A stretch of DNA of 64,000 nucleotides from Paracoccus shandongensis (GCF_017315735.1 NZ_JAFLRK010000009.1:1-64000); one strand, 5' to 3'. Numbered from the stretch's first letter, positions 16,651 through 26,076 are shown. Notes: generated by a model from the letters alone, not told the origin. Made by a program: numbers and translations.

Positions 16651-17212
16651 CGGTATCCTCTTGTGGGTGGCCGACCGTGACACAGGGCGGCAGGGCATTG
16701 GTGCTGCGCGATATTCTGTTCGCATCGGGCATGGTTTCACGCGTCACAGGCCCCGCCACATCAACCCAGGCCCCGGGGCGAAGTTCCAGTCCCAGCACCC
16801 GGTCGGGGTTCGTGGGCGGCGGCATGATCACATCGTCCAGCCTGGCAAATCCGAAGCGGCTGTAATAGGGCGCGTCCCCCACCAGCAGCACCCGCGCCCA
16901 TCCCAGCGTGCGGGCCCGCGCCAGGCTGTCGCGCATCAGAAGGCCGCCCAGGCCTTCGCCCTGCGCGGTCGGGTGGACCGCGATCGGGCCCAGCAGCAGC
17001 ACCGGCTGGTCCGCCACGCGCACCGGCCAGAAGCGGATCGCGGCCAGCAGGATCCCGTCCGCGCGCAGCACCAGGCACAGGTCGGCCACCTTGGGCACGC
17101 CGTCGCGCAGGCGGTATGAGGACAGCGCGGTCCGCCCGGGCGCGAAGCACAGGTCGTAAAGGGCCTCGACCTCGGGCTCGTCGGCGGGCGTTTCGGGGCA
17201 GATCTCGTACAT
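16610..17212 (-). CDS. GNAT-family N-acetyltransferase
   Basis: Acetyltransferase of 200 residues with the acetyl-CoA motif A, VLLLGPIAVHPTAQGEGLGG, near residue 75, followed by VLLVGDAPYYSRFGF, the motif B segment of YhbS-like GNATs. The last 14 codons overlap the start of the EcsC gene. The C-terminus (TVGHPQEDTDAHQSATGASA) is low in complexity and could be non-essential. The acceptor substrate is unknown. It is divergent from the flavin reductase gene. Confidence 0.87.
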   Translation of the reverse strand: MYEICPETPADEPEVEALYDLCFAPGRTALSSYRLRDGVPKVADLCLVLRADGILLAAIRFWPVRVADQPVLLLGPIAVHPTAQGEGLGGLLMRDSLARARTLGWARVLLVGDAPYYSRFGFARLDDVIMPPPTNPDRVLGLELRPGAWVDVAGPVTRETMPDANRISRSTNALPPCVTVGHPQEDTDAHQSATGASADQ

Positions 17213-17333
17213 CGCGCCTCCTGTCGGATTTTTGCGGCCTTAGCATGGGGATGCGGGTGATGAAACCGGCACCGGCCATTGCGGGGCCGTGCCGCTGATG
17301 GCAGGTTGGCGCGGCGAAACCAGGAGGCCCGCG

Positions 17334-17936
17334 ATGTTCTACCGCCCCGAGTCCGGCCACGGGCTGCCCCACAACCCCTTCAACGCCCTTGTCGCGCCCC
17401 GCCCCATCGGCTGGATTTCCACGCGCGGGGCGGCGGGCGACAACCTGGCGCCCTACTCCTTTTTCAACGCGGTGGCCTATGTTCCGCCGCAGGTGATGTT
17501 CGCGTCCACCAGCGCCAAGCCGGACCGCAACGGCACCAAGGACAGCGTGGCGCAGATCATCGAAAGCGGGGTCTTCTGCGTCAACATCGCCACGGGCGAC
17601 CTGCGCGACCAGGTCAACGCCTCGTCCGCGCCCCTGCCCGCAGGCGTCAGCGAGTTCCACGCGGCGGGCATCGCCGCCGCCGAATGCGAAACCATCGCCT
17701 GCCCGCGCGTGGCGGGCGCGGCCGCCGCGCTGGAATGCCGCATGACCCGCGTGCTGCCGCTTGCGGGCGAGGCGAACTATGTCGTCTTCGGGGTGGTGAC
17801 GGGCGTGCATATCCGCGACGATTGCGTGGTGGATGGCCGGTTCGATCCGCGCGCGGCGGGGGGCTGGATTGCGCGGCTCGGCTACAAGGATTATGCCGCC
17901 GTGACCGAGTTGTTCCAGATGGACCGCCCTGCATGA
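17334..17936 (+). CDS. Flavin reductase-like domain protein
   Basis: Flavin reductase/FMN-binding split-barrel protein of 200 residues. [19 protein letters not shown] at the start and [20 protein letters not shown] carry the FMN contact residues of the family. It could be a flavin:NAD(P)H reductase or an oxidoreductase of aromatic or sulfur compounds. AGGAGG lies 6 nt before the ATG. Its stop overlaps apt by 4 nt. Confidence 0.85.
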   Translation: MFYRPESGHGLPHNPFNALVAPRPIGWISTRGAAGDNLAPYSFFNAVAYVPPQVMFASTSAKPDRNGTKDSVAQIIESGVFCVNIATGDLRDQVNASSAPLPAGVSEFHAAGIAAAECETIACPRVAGAAAALECRMTRVLPLAGEANYVVFGVVTGVHIRDDCVVDGRFDPRAAGGWIARLGYKDYAAVTELFQMDRPA

Positions 17937-18466
17937 GCCTGAACGTCAAGGACTATATCCGCACCATCGTCGATTTCCCGCATGAAGGGATCATGTTCCG
18001 CGACGTGACGACGCTGTTCGCCGATGCGCGCGGTTTCCGCATTGCGATCGACCAGCTGCTGGCCCCCTATGCGGGGGCGCGGATCGACAAGGTGGTGGGG
18101 CTTGAGGCGCGCGGCTTCATCCTGGGCGGGGCCGTGGCGCATCAACTGTCCACCGGCTTTGTCCCGATCCGCAAGAAGGGCAAGCTGCCCGGCGCGGTGA
18201 TTTCTCAAGCCTATCAACTGGAATACGGCGAGGCCGTGGTCGAGGTCCATGACGACGCCTTGCGCCCTGGCGAGCGGGTGCTGATCGTGGACGATCTGCT
18301 GGCCACCGGCGGCACAGCGGCGGCGGGAATTTCGCTGTGCGAGAGGCTGGGGGCCAAGGTGGTGGGCTGCGCCTTCGTGATCGACCTGCCGGATCTGGGT
18401 GGGCGGAAGGTGTTGGAGGGGTTGGGGCATGAGGTTCATGCGCTGTGCGCGTTCGATGGGGAGTAA
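17933..18466 (+). CDS. apt: Adenine phosphoribosyltransferase
   Basis: Purine salvage enzyme joining adenine and PRPP to AMP; 177 residues, normal length. It contains [36 protein letters not shown] with the adenine-loop, [20 protein letters not shown], and the PRPP motif [18 protein letters not shown] overlap with the flavin reductase suggests co-translation although the two functions are unrelated. Confidence 0.95.
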   Translation: MSLNVKDYIRTIVDFPHEGIMFRDVTTLFADARGFRIAIDQLLAPYAGARIDKVVGLEARGFILGGAVAHQLSTGFVPIRKKGKLPGAVISQAYQLEYGEAVVEVHDDALRPGERVLIVDDLLATGGTAAAGISLCERLGAKVVGCAFVIDLPDLGGRKVLEGLGHEVHALCAFDGE

Positions 18467-18497
18467 CAAGCTGACGGCGACTGTGGCAGCTCTGCGG

Positions 18498-18965
18498 TTA
18501 TCTCGCCTGACCGGCATATTCTTCAATCGTCGCTTGCCAAGCCTCTCGAACCCTCTTGTCCTGTTCTTTTTCGGCTCTTGCAAGCAGCCTCACAATCCAG
18601 CGATCACCGACACGAGGCAATTCTTCGGATCGCGCTTGATCAAGAAGATCAGCCAAATCATCCGAAAATTCTTTCCGGGCGGCACGTTGGATTGCCTCGG
18701 TCATGTCCGCTCGCGCGTCGTCGATCCGTCCCAGCCTCGCCAGAACGATTCCTCTTTCCAGAAACAGCATGGAACGCTTCGGGCCTTCGCCGGGAAAAAC
18801 ACTCCCGACCATGATGGTGATGTTGCAATAAGCAAGCCGCCGTCCCGGCGTGCGATCCTGATCGCGACAAGCCCCCGCAGACAGGGCAGCGGTCATGCCT
18901 GCCAACCAGACTGCCAGGAACGCGTATAATACGACAGCACCTGCCTTGCCGTTCAGTCTTATCAT
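18498..18965 (-). CDS. Hypothetical secreted protein with one TPR-like motif
   Basis: Unrecognised protein of 155 residues. The N-terminus has a positively charged start followed by a hydrophobic segment (AGAVVLYAFLAVWLAGMTAA) that is either a signal peptide or an anchor, and then C60-61-like cysteines. The middle LERGIVLARLGRIDDARADM has the spacing of a tetratricopeptide helix pair. The codon use is less GC-biased than its neighbours. It lies between apt and a palindromic repeat. Start set at MIRLNGK; the frame is open upstream through the repeat. Confidence 0.5.
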   Translation of the reverse strand: MIRLNGKAGAVVLYAFLAVWLAGMTAALSAGACRDQDRTPGRRLAYCNITIMVGSVFPGEGPKRSMLFLERGIVLARLGRIDDARADMTEAIQRAARKEFSDDLADLLDQARSEELPRVGDRWIVRLLARAEKEQDKRVREAWQATIEEYAGQAR

Positions 18966-18998
18966 TTCTGTCCTTGTTACTACGACAGACGTAAGCAA

Positions 18999-19064
18999 GC
19001 GTAGGGTGCGTGATTTCACGCACCATTGCCTTGAGAGCGGTGCATGCAAGCACCCACCCTACGC
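18999..19064. repeat. Palindromic repeat element (REP/MITE-like)
   Basis: The outer arms GCGTAGGGTG (18999-19008) and CACCCTACGC (19055-19064) are perfect inverted copies. Inside the left side is a second perfect palindrome, GGTGCGTGA-TT-TCACGCACC (19005-19024). Elements with this GTGCGTGA core are scattered in many proteobacterial genomes. The right arm contains the TAG stop codon of the adjoining FAD-linked dehydrogenase (19059-19061). Confidence 0.75.
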
Positions 19065-20456
19065 CAGAATAACCCCCGGATTCATGATCCCCGCCGGGTC
19101 CAGCGCGTCCTTGATCGCGCGCATAGCGGCCAGCCGCGCGGGATCGCCCCATTCGGCCAGGTCCGCCGCCTTCAGCCGCCCGACCCCGTGTTCCGCCGAG
19201 AACGATCCGCCCCGCGCCACCACCATCTCATGCACCGCGCGGGACAGGGGGCGACGGATGGCGTCATAGGCATCCCGCGTCTTCCCCTCGACCGGGAACA
19301 GGTTGAAATGCAGGTTGCCGTCGCCCAGGTGGCCGAAGCAGTTGATCCGCAGGTCGGCCTTGTCCGCCAGCATGGCGCTGCAATCGCGGATGAAGCGGGC
19401 GATTTCCGACAGGGGCAGGCTGATGTCGTGGCTGGCGATGGCGCCGATGTGGCGGTTCGCGTCGGGGATCGTCTCGCGGATCGCCCACAGGTCCGCCGCC
19501 TGCTGGCCGGATTGCGCGATCACGCCGTCGCTGACCAGACCGGCTTCGGCCGCTTCGGTGAACAGGCCCTCAAGCGCGTCATCCGCTGACAGGCCGGAGG
19601 GCAGGCCGACCTCGATCAGGACCAGCCAGTCGGGGCGGTCGGCGAAGGGCTGGCGCAGGTCGGGAAAGGCCGCGTCCAGGAAGCGCAGCCCCTGCCCCGA
19701 GATCAGTTCAAAGGCCGTCACGCCCCCGGCCATGCGCGCTTGGGCCAGCGACAGCAGGGTCAGCGCGGCTTCGGGCGATTCGACCACCAGCATGGCGACG
19801 CCGATTTCCGCAGGCACCGGGGCCAGCACCAGCGAGGCGGCGGTGATGATGCCCAGCGTGCCTTCGGCCCCGATCAGCAGGTCGCGGATGTCGTATCCGG
19901 TGTTGTCCTTGCGCAGCCGCTTCAGGTCATGCATGACCTGGCCCTGCGGCAAGACCGCCTCGACCCCCAGGCACAGGGCGCGGGCGTTGCCATAGCGCAG
20001 CACGTTCACCCCGCCCGCATTGGTGGCCAGCACGCCGCCCACTTGCGCCGTCCCGCCCGAGGCCAGCGCCAGCGGAAACTGCCGCCCCACCTGGGCCGCC
20101 GCCTCGCGGACCTGTTGCAGGGTGGCCCCCGCCCCGGCCACGATCACGCCTTCCTCGGGATAGACCGCGCGGATCCGGTTCATGCGTTCCAGCGACAGCA
20201 GCAGCGGCACCGTGCCGTCGGGCATCACCTGGCCGCCCACCAGCCCCGTGCCGCCGCCACGCGGGACGATGGGCACGCCCGCATCCGCGCAGGCGCGGAC
20301 GATGGCTGCGACCTCATCCAGCGTGCGGGGGGCGGCGACCAGCCCGGCCCGGCCCTTGTAGCGGCCGCGCGGTTCTTCCAGATAGGCGGGGCCGATCTCT
20401 CGCAGCACGCCCTCGGGCAGAAGGGGGGCCAGGGCGTCGGTGGCGTCGTTCAGCAT
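19059..20456 (-). CDS. FAD-linked 2-hydroxyacid dehydrogenase (FAD_binding_4/GlcD family)
   Basis: Flavoprotein of 465 residues oxidising a D-2-hydroxyacid. The PCMH FAD domain has VPIVPRGGGTGLVGGQ, GVIVAGAGATLQQV and ASGGTAQVGGVLATNAGGVN, and the FAD-oxidase C-terminal domain has NCFGHLGDGNLHFN with the metal/substrate histidines and SFSAEHGVGRLK. The profile fits D-2-hydroxyglutarate or D-lactate dehydrogenase; the two cannot be told apart by eye. The stop codon falls within a palindromic repeat, so the very C-terminus (GVILA) may have been trimmed by its insertion. Confidence 0.88.
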   Translation of the reverse strand: MLNDATDALAPLLPEGVLREIGPAYLEEPRGRYKGRAGLVAAPRTLDEVAAIVRACADAGVPIVPRGGGTGLVGGQVMPDGTVPLLLSLERMNRIRAVYPEEGVIVAGAGATLQQVREAAAQVGRQFPLALASGGTAQVGGVLATNAGGVNVLRYGNARALCLGVEAVLPQGQVMHDLKRLRKDNTGYDIRDLLIGAEGTLGIITAASLVLAPVPAEIGVAMLVVESPEAALTLLSLAQARMAGGVTAFELISGQGLRFLDAAFPDLRQPFADRPDWLVLIEVGLPSGLSADDALEGLFTEAAEAGLVSDGVIAQSGQQAADLWAIRETIPDANRHIGAIASHDISLPLSEIARFIRDCSAMLADKADLRINCFGHLGDGNLHFNLFPVEGKTRDAYDAIRRPLSRAVHEMVVARGGSFSAEHGVGRLKAADLAEWGDPARLAAMRAIKDALDPAGIMNPGVILA

Positions 20457-20465
20457 GGTCTTGTC

Positions 20466-21047
20466 CTATCGAGCGTCGCTGCGTCCGCGCCGGTCGCTGC
20501 GCAGGTTGGCGTAAAGCACGTGGTTGCGCCAGCGCCCGTCGATCTGCAGATAGCTTTGCGCGACACCTTCATACTTGAAGCCCGACTTTTCCAGAACGCC
20601 CCGAGAGGCGGCGTTTTCCGGCAAGCAGGCGGCCTCGATCCGCGACAGGTCCAGGGCGGTGAAGGCGTAATGGACCAATACGCCGATCGCCTCGCGCATA
20701 TAGCCCTGGCGGGCGAAGGACTGTCCGATCCAGTAGCCGATGGTGCCCGATTGCGCGGGGCCGCGGCGGATGTTGTCCAGCGTGATCGCGCCCAGAAGCA
20801 CGCCGTCGCGGCGCACCAGGAACAGGGGCAGCGCGGTGCCGCCCCGGCTGGCGCGGGCTGCCCAATAGACGCGGTTGACGAAGCTCTTGCGCGTCAGGTG
20901 GTCGGGCGACCAGACGGGTTCCCAGGGCGTCAGGAAGTCGCGGCTGGACTGGCGCAGCGACACCCAGGCGTGGAAATCCGCATGGGCGGGCAAGCGCAGC
21001 ACGATCCGTTCGGTTTCCAACCTGACGGGCCGCGCGCGCAGGAACAT
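20466..21047 (-). CDS. RimJ/RimL-type N-acetyltransferase
   Basis: GNAT of 193 residues with the RimJ arrangement: ETERIVLRLPAHADF, then AITLDNIRRGPAQSGTIGYW, GQSFARQGYMREAIGVLVHY carrying acetyl-CoA binding, and RIEAACLPENAASRGVLEKS (the typical N-x2-S-x2-V-L-E-K-x-G pattern). Likely acetylates protein N-termini or small molecules. ATG shares one base with the M16 peptidase stop (TGATG). Confidence 0.87.
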   Translation of the reverse strand: MFLRARPVRLETERIVLRLPAHADFHAWVSLRQSSRDFLTPWEPVWSPDHLTRKSFVNRVYWAARASRGGTALPLFLVRRDGVLLGAITLDNIRRGPAQSGTIGYWIGQSFARQGYMREAIGVLVHYAFTALDLSRIEAACLPENAASRGVLEKSGFKYEGVAQSYLQIDGRWRNHVLYANLRSDRRGRSDAR

Positions 21048-22321
21048 CAGGCGGCAAGCCTTTCGGCCAGCGTTTCGCGCGCGGGCGCAGCCTTGACGGG
21101 GCCGTAAAGCGCCAGCGCGGGTCGGGCCTGCCCGATCAGGGCTTCGGCATGGGCGCGCACCTCGGCCACCGTGACGGCGGCGATGCGGTCCGCGACCTCG
21201 GCCGCATCGGGCACCCGGCCCCAGATCGCCAGGGTGCGGGCCATACGCTCGGCCTGCGCGGACGGGCTTTCCAGCGACATCAACAGGCTGGCGCGCAGTT
21301 GCGCCTTGGCGCGGGCCACCTCGGCCTCGGACATGTCGGCGGCGGCGCGCTTCATCTCGTCGATGGTCAGGTTGGAGAGATCGGCCAGATCCTCGGCCCC
21401 CGTCCCGGCATAGATCGTCAGCATCCCGGTGTCGTCGTGGAATCCCGACTGTGCGAAGATCGTATAGCAGAGCCCGCGTTCCTCGCGGATCTTCTGGAAC
21501 AGGCGGGACGACATGCCCCCGCCAAGGGCTGACGAAAAGATCTGCGCCGCATAGAAATCATCCGCCAGATAGCCCGGCCCTTCCAAGGCAAGCGCGAAAT
21601 GGGCCTGTTCCAGCCGCTTGACCTTGCGGGTCTCCAGGCCCTGCCAGCGCGCAGCTTCCCTAGGGGCCTGCGTGATCGGCGCCAGGTGGCCGAAGGCGCG
21701 TTCGGCCAGCCGCACGATGCGGTCGTGATCGACGGCCCCTGCGGCGGCCACGATCATCTGGCCGGGACCATAGTTTTCCGCCACAAAGCCCGCCAGGTCG
21801 GCGCGCCCGAAGCGGCTGACGCGTTCGGCCGGGCCAAGGATCGTGCGGCCCATCGGCTGGTTGGGATAGGCGGCCTCTTGCAGCCAGTCGAAAATGATGT
21901 CGTCGGGCGTGTCCAGCGACTGCCCGATTTCCTGAAGGATCACGCCGCGCTCGACCTCGATCTCGCGTTCGTCGAAGACCGGGTTCAGCACGATGTCGGA
22001 CATCACGTCGAAGGCCAGATCGACATCATCCTCCAGCACGCGGACGTAATAGGCCGTCGCATCGCGCGAGGTATAGGCGTTGATATAGCCGCCCACATCC
22101 TCGATGGCCTCGGCGATCTGCAGGGCGGTGCGGGTCGCGGTGCCCTTGAAGGCCATGTGTTCCAGGAAATGGGCGATGCCGTTCTGTTCCGGGCGTTCGT
22201 TGCGCCCCCCCGCATTGACCCAGATCCCCAGGGCGGTGGAATGAAGCCCCGGCATCAGGCGCGTGGCGATGCGCAAACCGTTGGGCAGGGTCGTGACATG
22301 CAGGTTGGGGTCTTGGTTCAC
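21047..22321 (-). CDS. M16-family zinc peptidase
   Basis: Processing-peptidase-type metalloprotease of 424 residues. The inverted zinc motif is HFLEH (51-55, within HFLEHMAFKGT), with the distal glutamate in EVERGVILQEIGQ. This is the alphaproteobacterial homologue of mitochondrial processing peptidase beta. The start is a GTG overlapping the thrC stop (GTGA), so expression is coupled to thrC. The second half (GPGYLADDFYAAQIFSSALGG on) is the non-catalytic lobe. Probably degrades peptides in the cytoplasm or periplasm; no signal peptide. Confidence 0.92.
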   Translation of the reverse strand: MNQDPNLHVTTLPNGLRIATRLMPGLHSTALGIWVNAGGRNERPEQNGIAHFLEHMAFKGTATRTALQIAEAIEDVGGYINAYTSRDATAYYVRVLEDDVDLAFDVMSDIVLNPVFDEREIEVERGVILQEIGQSLDTPDDIIFDWLQEAAYPNQPMGRTILGPAERVSRFGRADLAGFVAENYGPGQMIVAAAGAVDHDRIVRLAERAFGHLAPITQAPREAARWQGLETRKVKRLEQAHFALALEGPGYLADDFYAAQIFSSALGGGMSSRLFQKIREERGLCYTIFAQSGFHDDTGMLTIYAGTGAEDLADLSNLTIDEMKRAAADMSEAEVARAKAQLRASLLMSLESPSAQAERMARTLAIWGRVPDAAEVADRIAAVTVAEVRAHAEALIGQARPALALYGPVKAAPARETLAERLAA

Positions 22322-23697
22322 TGGGTTCTCCGGTCAAGGATCAGCGATTTAAGCTGCTGCACGTCGTTTTCAACCCGCGTGACACGTTCGGGCAGGTCGA
22401 ACAGGGTCGCCATGTGCGGCGGCAGGGCGGGCCGGATGCCGATGGCCGCTTCCACCGCGTCGGGGAACTTGGCCGGATGGGCGGTCGCCAGCGTCACCAT
22501 GGGCACGCCGGGCTCAAGGTGCTGGCGGGCGACGGCCACACCCACGGCGCTGTGGGGGCACAGAACCTCGCCCGTCTCGGCGCGGACCGTGCGGATCATG
22601 GCGATGGTTTCGTCCTCGGACACGCGGCCCGAGAGATATTGCTCGCGCAGGGCCTGAAGCGCGCCCTGGCTGATGGCGAAGCCGCCTGCCTTCAGTTCGT
22701 CCATCAGTTGCGCAATCGCCGCCGTGTCGCCGCCATAGGCCAGATACAGCGCGCGTTCAAAGTTGGAACTGACCTGGATGTCCATGGACGGGCTGATCGA
22801 CGGTTCCACCGTGCCGACCCGGTATTCGCCCGTGGTCAGCGCGCGGTGCAGGATGTCGTTCTGGTTCGTCGCCACGATCAGGCGGCGGATCGGCAGGCCC
22901 ATGGCCCGCGCGACGGACCCCGCGAAGATGTCGCCGAAATTGCCGGTGGGCACGGTGAAGTCCGTCGGGCGCATCCCCAGGGACGCGCAGGCGGTGAAGT
23001 AATAGACGATCTGCGCCACCACGCGCGCCCAGTTGATGCTGTTAACGCCCGCCAGCCCCACGCTGTCGCGGAAGGCGTGGTCGTTGAACAGATCCTTCAG
23101 CCGCGCCTGGCAGTCGTCGAAATGGCCGGTCACGGCCAGCGCGTGGACATTCGCCGCGTCGGGCGTGGTCATCTGTCGGCGCTGCACCTCGCTGACGCGG
23201 CCATGCGGGAACATGATGAACACGTCCACATTGTCGATGCCCTTGAAGGCCTCGATGGCCGCGCTGCCGGTATCGCCCGAGGTCGCGCCGACGATGGTGA
23301 TCCGCTGGCCCGACCGCTTCAGCGCGATCTGGAACAGCTGCGCGATGAGCTGCATCGCGAAGTCCTTGAAGGCGAGCGTCGGCCCGTGGAACAGTTCCAG
23401 CAGGTGATGGCCAGGGGCCAACTGGCGCAGGGGCGCCTTGGCCGTGTGTTCGATGCGCGCATAGGCGCGGTCGATGGCGCCGCGCAGTTCGGCGTCCGTG
23501 AAGCTGTCGCCGGTGAAGGGACGGATGACGCGGAAGGCCACCTCCTCATACGGCAGGCCGTCCAGGTCGTTCAGGCCGGAAAACGCCGGGATCGTCTCGG
23601 GCAGATAGAGGCCGCCGTCGCGGGCCAGGCCCGACAGCATCGCCCCTTCAAAGTTCAGAACCGGGGCCTTTCCCCGCGTCGAGACGTAGCGCATCAC
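22318..23697 (-). CDS. thrC: Threonine synthase
   Basis: PLP enzyme of 459 residues making threonine from O-phosphohomoserine. MRYVSTRGKAPVLNFEGAML is the standard start, the Schiff-base lysine is K111 in HGPTLAFKDFAMQ, and TIVGATSGDTGSAAI forms the phosphate-binding loop. Long, gamma-proteobacterial/eukaryotic type. It lies directly behind surf1 and the cox cluster, with M16 peptidase following in a 4-nt overlap. Confidence 0.96.
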   Translation of the reverse strand: MMRYVSTRGKAPVLNFEGAMLSGLARDGGLYLPETIPAFSGLNDLDGLPYEEVAFRVIRPFTGDSFTDAELRGAIDRAYARIEHTAKAPLRQLAPGHHLLELFHGPTLAFKDFAMQLIAQLFQIALKRSGQRITIVGATSGDTGSAAIEAFKGIDNVDVFIMFPHGRVSEVQRRQMTTPDAANVHALAVTGHFDDCQARLKDLFNDHAFRDSVGLAGVNSINWARVVAQIVYYFTACASLGMRPTDFTVPTGNFGDIFAGSVARAMGLPIRRLIVATNQNDILHRALTTGEYRVGTVEPSISPSMDIQVSSNFERALYLAYGGDTAAIAQLMDELKAGGFAISQGALQALREQYLSGRVSEDETIAMIRTVRAETGEVLCPHSAVGVAVARQHLEPGVPMVTLATAHPAKFPDAVEAAIGIRPALPPHMATLFDLPERVTRVENDVQQLKSLILDRRTQ

Positions 23698-23703
23698 TAT
23701 CCC

Positions 23704-24375
23704 TCAGTATTTCCGCTGCCTGATACGCCAGATCAGGCCGACTGTCATCCCTGCCCAAGTCGCCGCGATCAGGAACCATTGCACGGCATAGGACAGGTGG
23801 TTGTTGGGGATCCCCTCGATGGCGACGGGGATCGGCTCGACGCCCTGGGCGTCGCCCTGGACGAAGCTGGCGACGACCAGCACGGGTTCGGTGTCCAGCA
23901 CGGCGGCCATGGCGGGCACATCGCGGGCGAACCAGATGTTTTCGTCCAGGTTCGGCTCGGGCGTGGCGCTGCCCTTTTCGTCGGGCCAGTGCAGGTTGCC
24001 GCGCACGGTCAGGCGCACCGGCGGGCGTTCGGCATGGCGCAGTTCCTGGGGCACGAAGCCCCGGTCCAGCAGGATCGCCCGCCCGTCGTCGGTGACAAAG
24101 CGCGAGACGATCTGATAGCCCCCGCCCTGTTCCTTGGTGCCGGACAGCACGTCGATTTCGGCCCCCGTGGTGGTGCCGCTGACGGTCACGGGCAGGTATT
24201 TCATCGAAGGGTTGACCGTGGCGGGCAAGGGCACGGGCGCGGCCTCGATGCTGGCCTGGATTTGCGCCAGCATGTCTTCCTTCCATTCCATCCGGCGCAG
24301 TTGCCACAGGCCGAGGGAGATCAGGATCGCGCAGCCGACGATGCCGAGGATCAGGGGAAACAGGATGCGGCGCAT
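23704..24375 (-). CDS. surf1: SURF1-family cytochrome oxidase assembly protein
   Basis: Heme a insertion factor of 223 residues for aa3-type cytochrome oxidase. An N-terminal membrane segment (LILGIVGCAILISLGLWQL) is followed by a periplasmic domain (MKYLPVTVSG, RAILLDRGFVPQEL) and a C-terminal membrane helix (YAVQWFLIAATWAGMTVGLI), the SURF1 hairpin layout. It lies after ctaE and a terminator-like hairpin, consistent with lower expression than the subunit genes. Confidence 0.9.
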   Translation of the reverse strand: MRRILFPLILGIVGCAILISLGLWQLRRMEWKEDMLAQIQASIEAAPVPLPATVNPSMKYLPVTVSGTTTGAEIDVLSGTKEQGGGYQIVSRFVTDDGRAILLDRGFVPQELRHAERPPVRLTVRGNLHWPDEKGSATPEPNLDENIWFARDVPAMAAVLDTEPVLVVASFVQGDAQGVEPIPVAIEGIPNNHLSYAVQWFLIAATWAGMTVGLIWRIRQRKY

Positions 24376-24390
24376 GGAAAAGGTCCGGCT

Positions 24391-24422
24391 AAAGAAAAAC
24401 GCGCGGGGTCTGCCCCGCGCGT
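24391..24422 (-). terminator. Intrinsic terminator between ctaE and surf1
   Basis: On the minus strand ACGCGCGGGG pairs with CCCCGCGCGT (loop CAGA) and is followed by TTTTTCTTT. It ends only 15 nt before the surf1 start, so it may act as partial terminator inside the cluster. Confidence 0.85.
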
Positions 24423-24444
24423 CGCATTCCAGGATCGGCGGGGA

Positions 24445-25275
24445 TCAGCTGCCCCAGACATAGACCACGGCGAACAGGAACAGCCAGACCACGTCCACGA
24501 AGTGCCAGTACCAGGCCGCGGCCTCGAAGCCCACGTGCTTTTCCTGGCTCATCTGGCCGTTCATCAGGCGCAAAAGGCAGACGAACAGGAAGATCGTGCC
24601 GATGATGACGTGGAAGCCGTGGAAGCCCGTCGCCAGATAGAAGGCCCCGGCATAGGCGGTGTCGGCCAGGCCGAAGGCCGCGTGGCTGTATTCATAGGCC
24701 TGCAGGATCGAGAAGACCACTCCCAGGATCACCGCGACGATCAGCCCGTTGATGGTGGTCTTGCGGTCGTTGTCATGGACAAGGGCATGGTGCGCCCAGG
24801 TCACGGCCACGCCCGACAACAGCAGGATCAGCGTGTTGATGAAGGGCAGGTGCCAGGGGTCGAAGGTCACGATGCCTTCGGGCGGCCAGACGCCGTCCTT
24901 GATCGGGCTTTCGGGGCCCATCGGATAGAGAGCCTGCTTGATGAAGTTCCAGAACCAAGCGACAAAGAACATCACCTCGGAGATGATGAACAGGATGAAG
25001 CCGTATTGCAGGCCGATGCGCACCACGGGGGTGTGATCGCCCGCCTGGCTTTCACGCACCACATCGGCCCACCAGCTGTACATCACGTACAGAACCCCGG
25101 CCAGGCCGATCAGGAACAGCCAGGGGCCGTTGACCGGAATGCCCAGCAGGTGAACTTCGTCCGCATGCATCCAGCCCACCGCGCCATACAGCATCAGGAA
25201 GGCCGAGATCGCTGCGACAAAGGGCCAGATCGACGGCGGAAGGATATGGTAATCGTGGTTCTTTGCGTGCGCCAT
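24445..25275 (-). CDS. ctaE: Cytochrome c oxidase subunit III
   Basis: Subunit III of aa3 oxidase, 276 residues with seven predicted membrane helices. Family segments include [50 protein letters not shown] and [13 protein letters not shown], ending [20 protein letters not shown]. Start set at [10 protein letters not shown], preceded by GGGACAGCTC; the longer open frame upstream is not conserved sequence. Assists subunit I and proton uptake. Confidence 0.97.
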   Translation of the reverse strand: MAHAKNHDYHILPPSIWPFVAAISAFLMLYGAVGWMHADEVHLLGIPVNGPWLFLIGLAGVLYVMYSWWADVVRESQAGDHTPVVRIGLQYGFILFIISEVMFFVAWFWNFIKQALYPMGPESPIKDGVWPPEGIVTFDPWHLPFINTLILLLSGVAVTWAHHALVHDNDRKTTINGLIVAVILGVVFSILQAYEYSHAAFGLADTAYAGAFYLATGFHGFHVIIGTIFLFVCLLRLMNGQMSQEKHVGFEAAAWYWHFVDVVWLFLFAVVYVWGS

Positions 25276-25303
25276 GAGCTGTCCCCGTCGGCTCCTTATG
25301 TGT

Positions 25304-25879
25304 TCAGTTGACGTTGGCGGCCGGGGCGGCGTCAAGCGCCGCCTGCTTCGGCTCGGTCCGGTGGAAGGTATAGGACAGGGTGATGTCCCTGACCCAGGAC
25401 GCGTCGCGGTCGCCCACAAGCCCGGGATCGACAAAGAAGCTGACCGGCATCTCGATCCGTTCGCCCGGTTGCAGGGTCTGTTCCGTGAAGCAGAAGCATT
25501 CGATCTTGTCGAAGTAATAGCCCGCCACTTCCGGCGCGACGTTATAGCTGGCCGTGCCGGTGACGGGCACGTCGGAATTGTTCACGGCCTCGTAGAAGGC
25601 CAGGCCCGTTTCGCCGATCTTCAGTTCCATGCTGGCCTGCATGGGCCGGAAGGTCCAGTCGAGGTTCGGGTCCACATTGGCGTCGAAGCGGACCCGGATC
25701 ACCTCGTCCAGGACCGTGTCCGACCCGGCCTGCGAGACCTGCGTGGTGCCGCCATAGCCCGTGACGCGGCAGAACCAGTCGTAGAAGGGCACGGCGGCCC
25801 AGGCGAGCGCGCCCATGGTCAGCACGACCGCGACCAGGGCGGTGACGGTTTTCGTCTCGGGCGACATGCGGCGGCTCAT
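25304..25879 (-). CDS. ctaG: Cytochrome c oxidase assembly protein CtaG (Cox11)
   Basis: Copper chaperone for CuB of subunit I; 191 residues. One N-terminal membrane anchor ([20 protein letters not shown]) precedes [17 protein letters not shown] and an immunoglobulin-like domain containing the copper motif CFCF (C128, C130). Overlaps the preceding small ORF by 4 nt (25876-25879). Confidence 0.95.
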   Translation of the reverse strand: MSRRMSPETKTVTALVAVVLTMGALAWAAVPFYDWFCRVTGYGGTTQVSQAGSDTVLDEVIRVRFDANVDPNLDWTFRPMQASMELKIGETGLAFYEAVNNSDVPVTGTASYNVAPEVAGYYFDKIECFCFTEQTLQPGERIEMPVSFFVDPGLVGDRDASWVRDITLSYTFHRTEPKQAALDAAPAANVN

Positions 25880-26076
25880 CGGGCGGCCTCCGGCTGATCG
25901 GACGGCAGGACGGACACGCGGGGCTGGTGGTCGAAGGCTTCCATCATGTCGCCCTGCTGGACCTTGACCACCGTCAGGCCGAAGACCAGCGCGACGAAAC
26001 AGACCAGGACGACGGCCAGGCCGACATTGCGCGACCGGCGGCGGCGGTGGATCTCATGCTCGGCGTTCAGCGGCAT
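25876..26076 (-). CDS. Small single-span membrane protein of the cox cluster
   Basis: A 66-residue protein ([20 protein letters not shown]) with one hydrophobic segment ([20 protein letters not shown]) and a short hydrophilic tail. A short ORF at this place, between ctaB and ctaG, is usual in Rhodobacterales cox clusters and is sometimes called coxF. It shares one base with the ctaB stop (TGATG) and 4 nt with ctaG. Possibly an assembly factor; no experimental basis in the sequence. Confidence 0.8.
   Translation of the reverse strand: MPLNAEHEIHRRRRSRNVGLAVVLVCFVALVFGLTVVKVQQGDMMEAFDHQPRVSVLPSDQPEAAR

Noticed and set aside
22414-25311. 965-codon open frame on the plus strand opposite thrC, surf1 and ctaE
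   Set aside because: Spans several genuine minus-strand genes; composition is that of a shadow frame.
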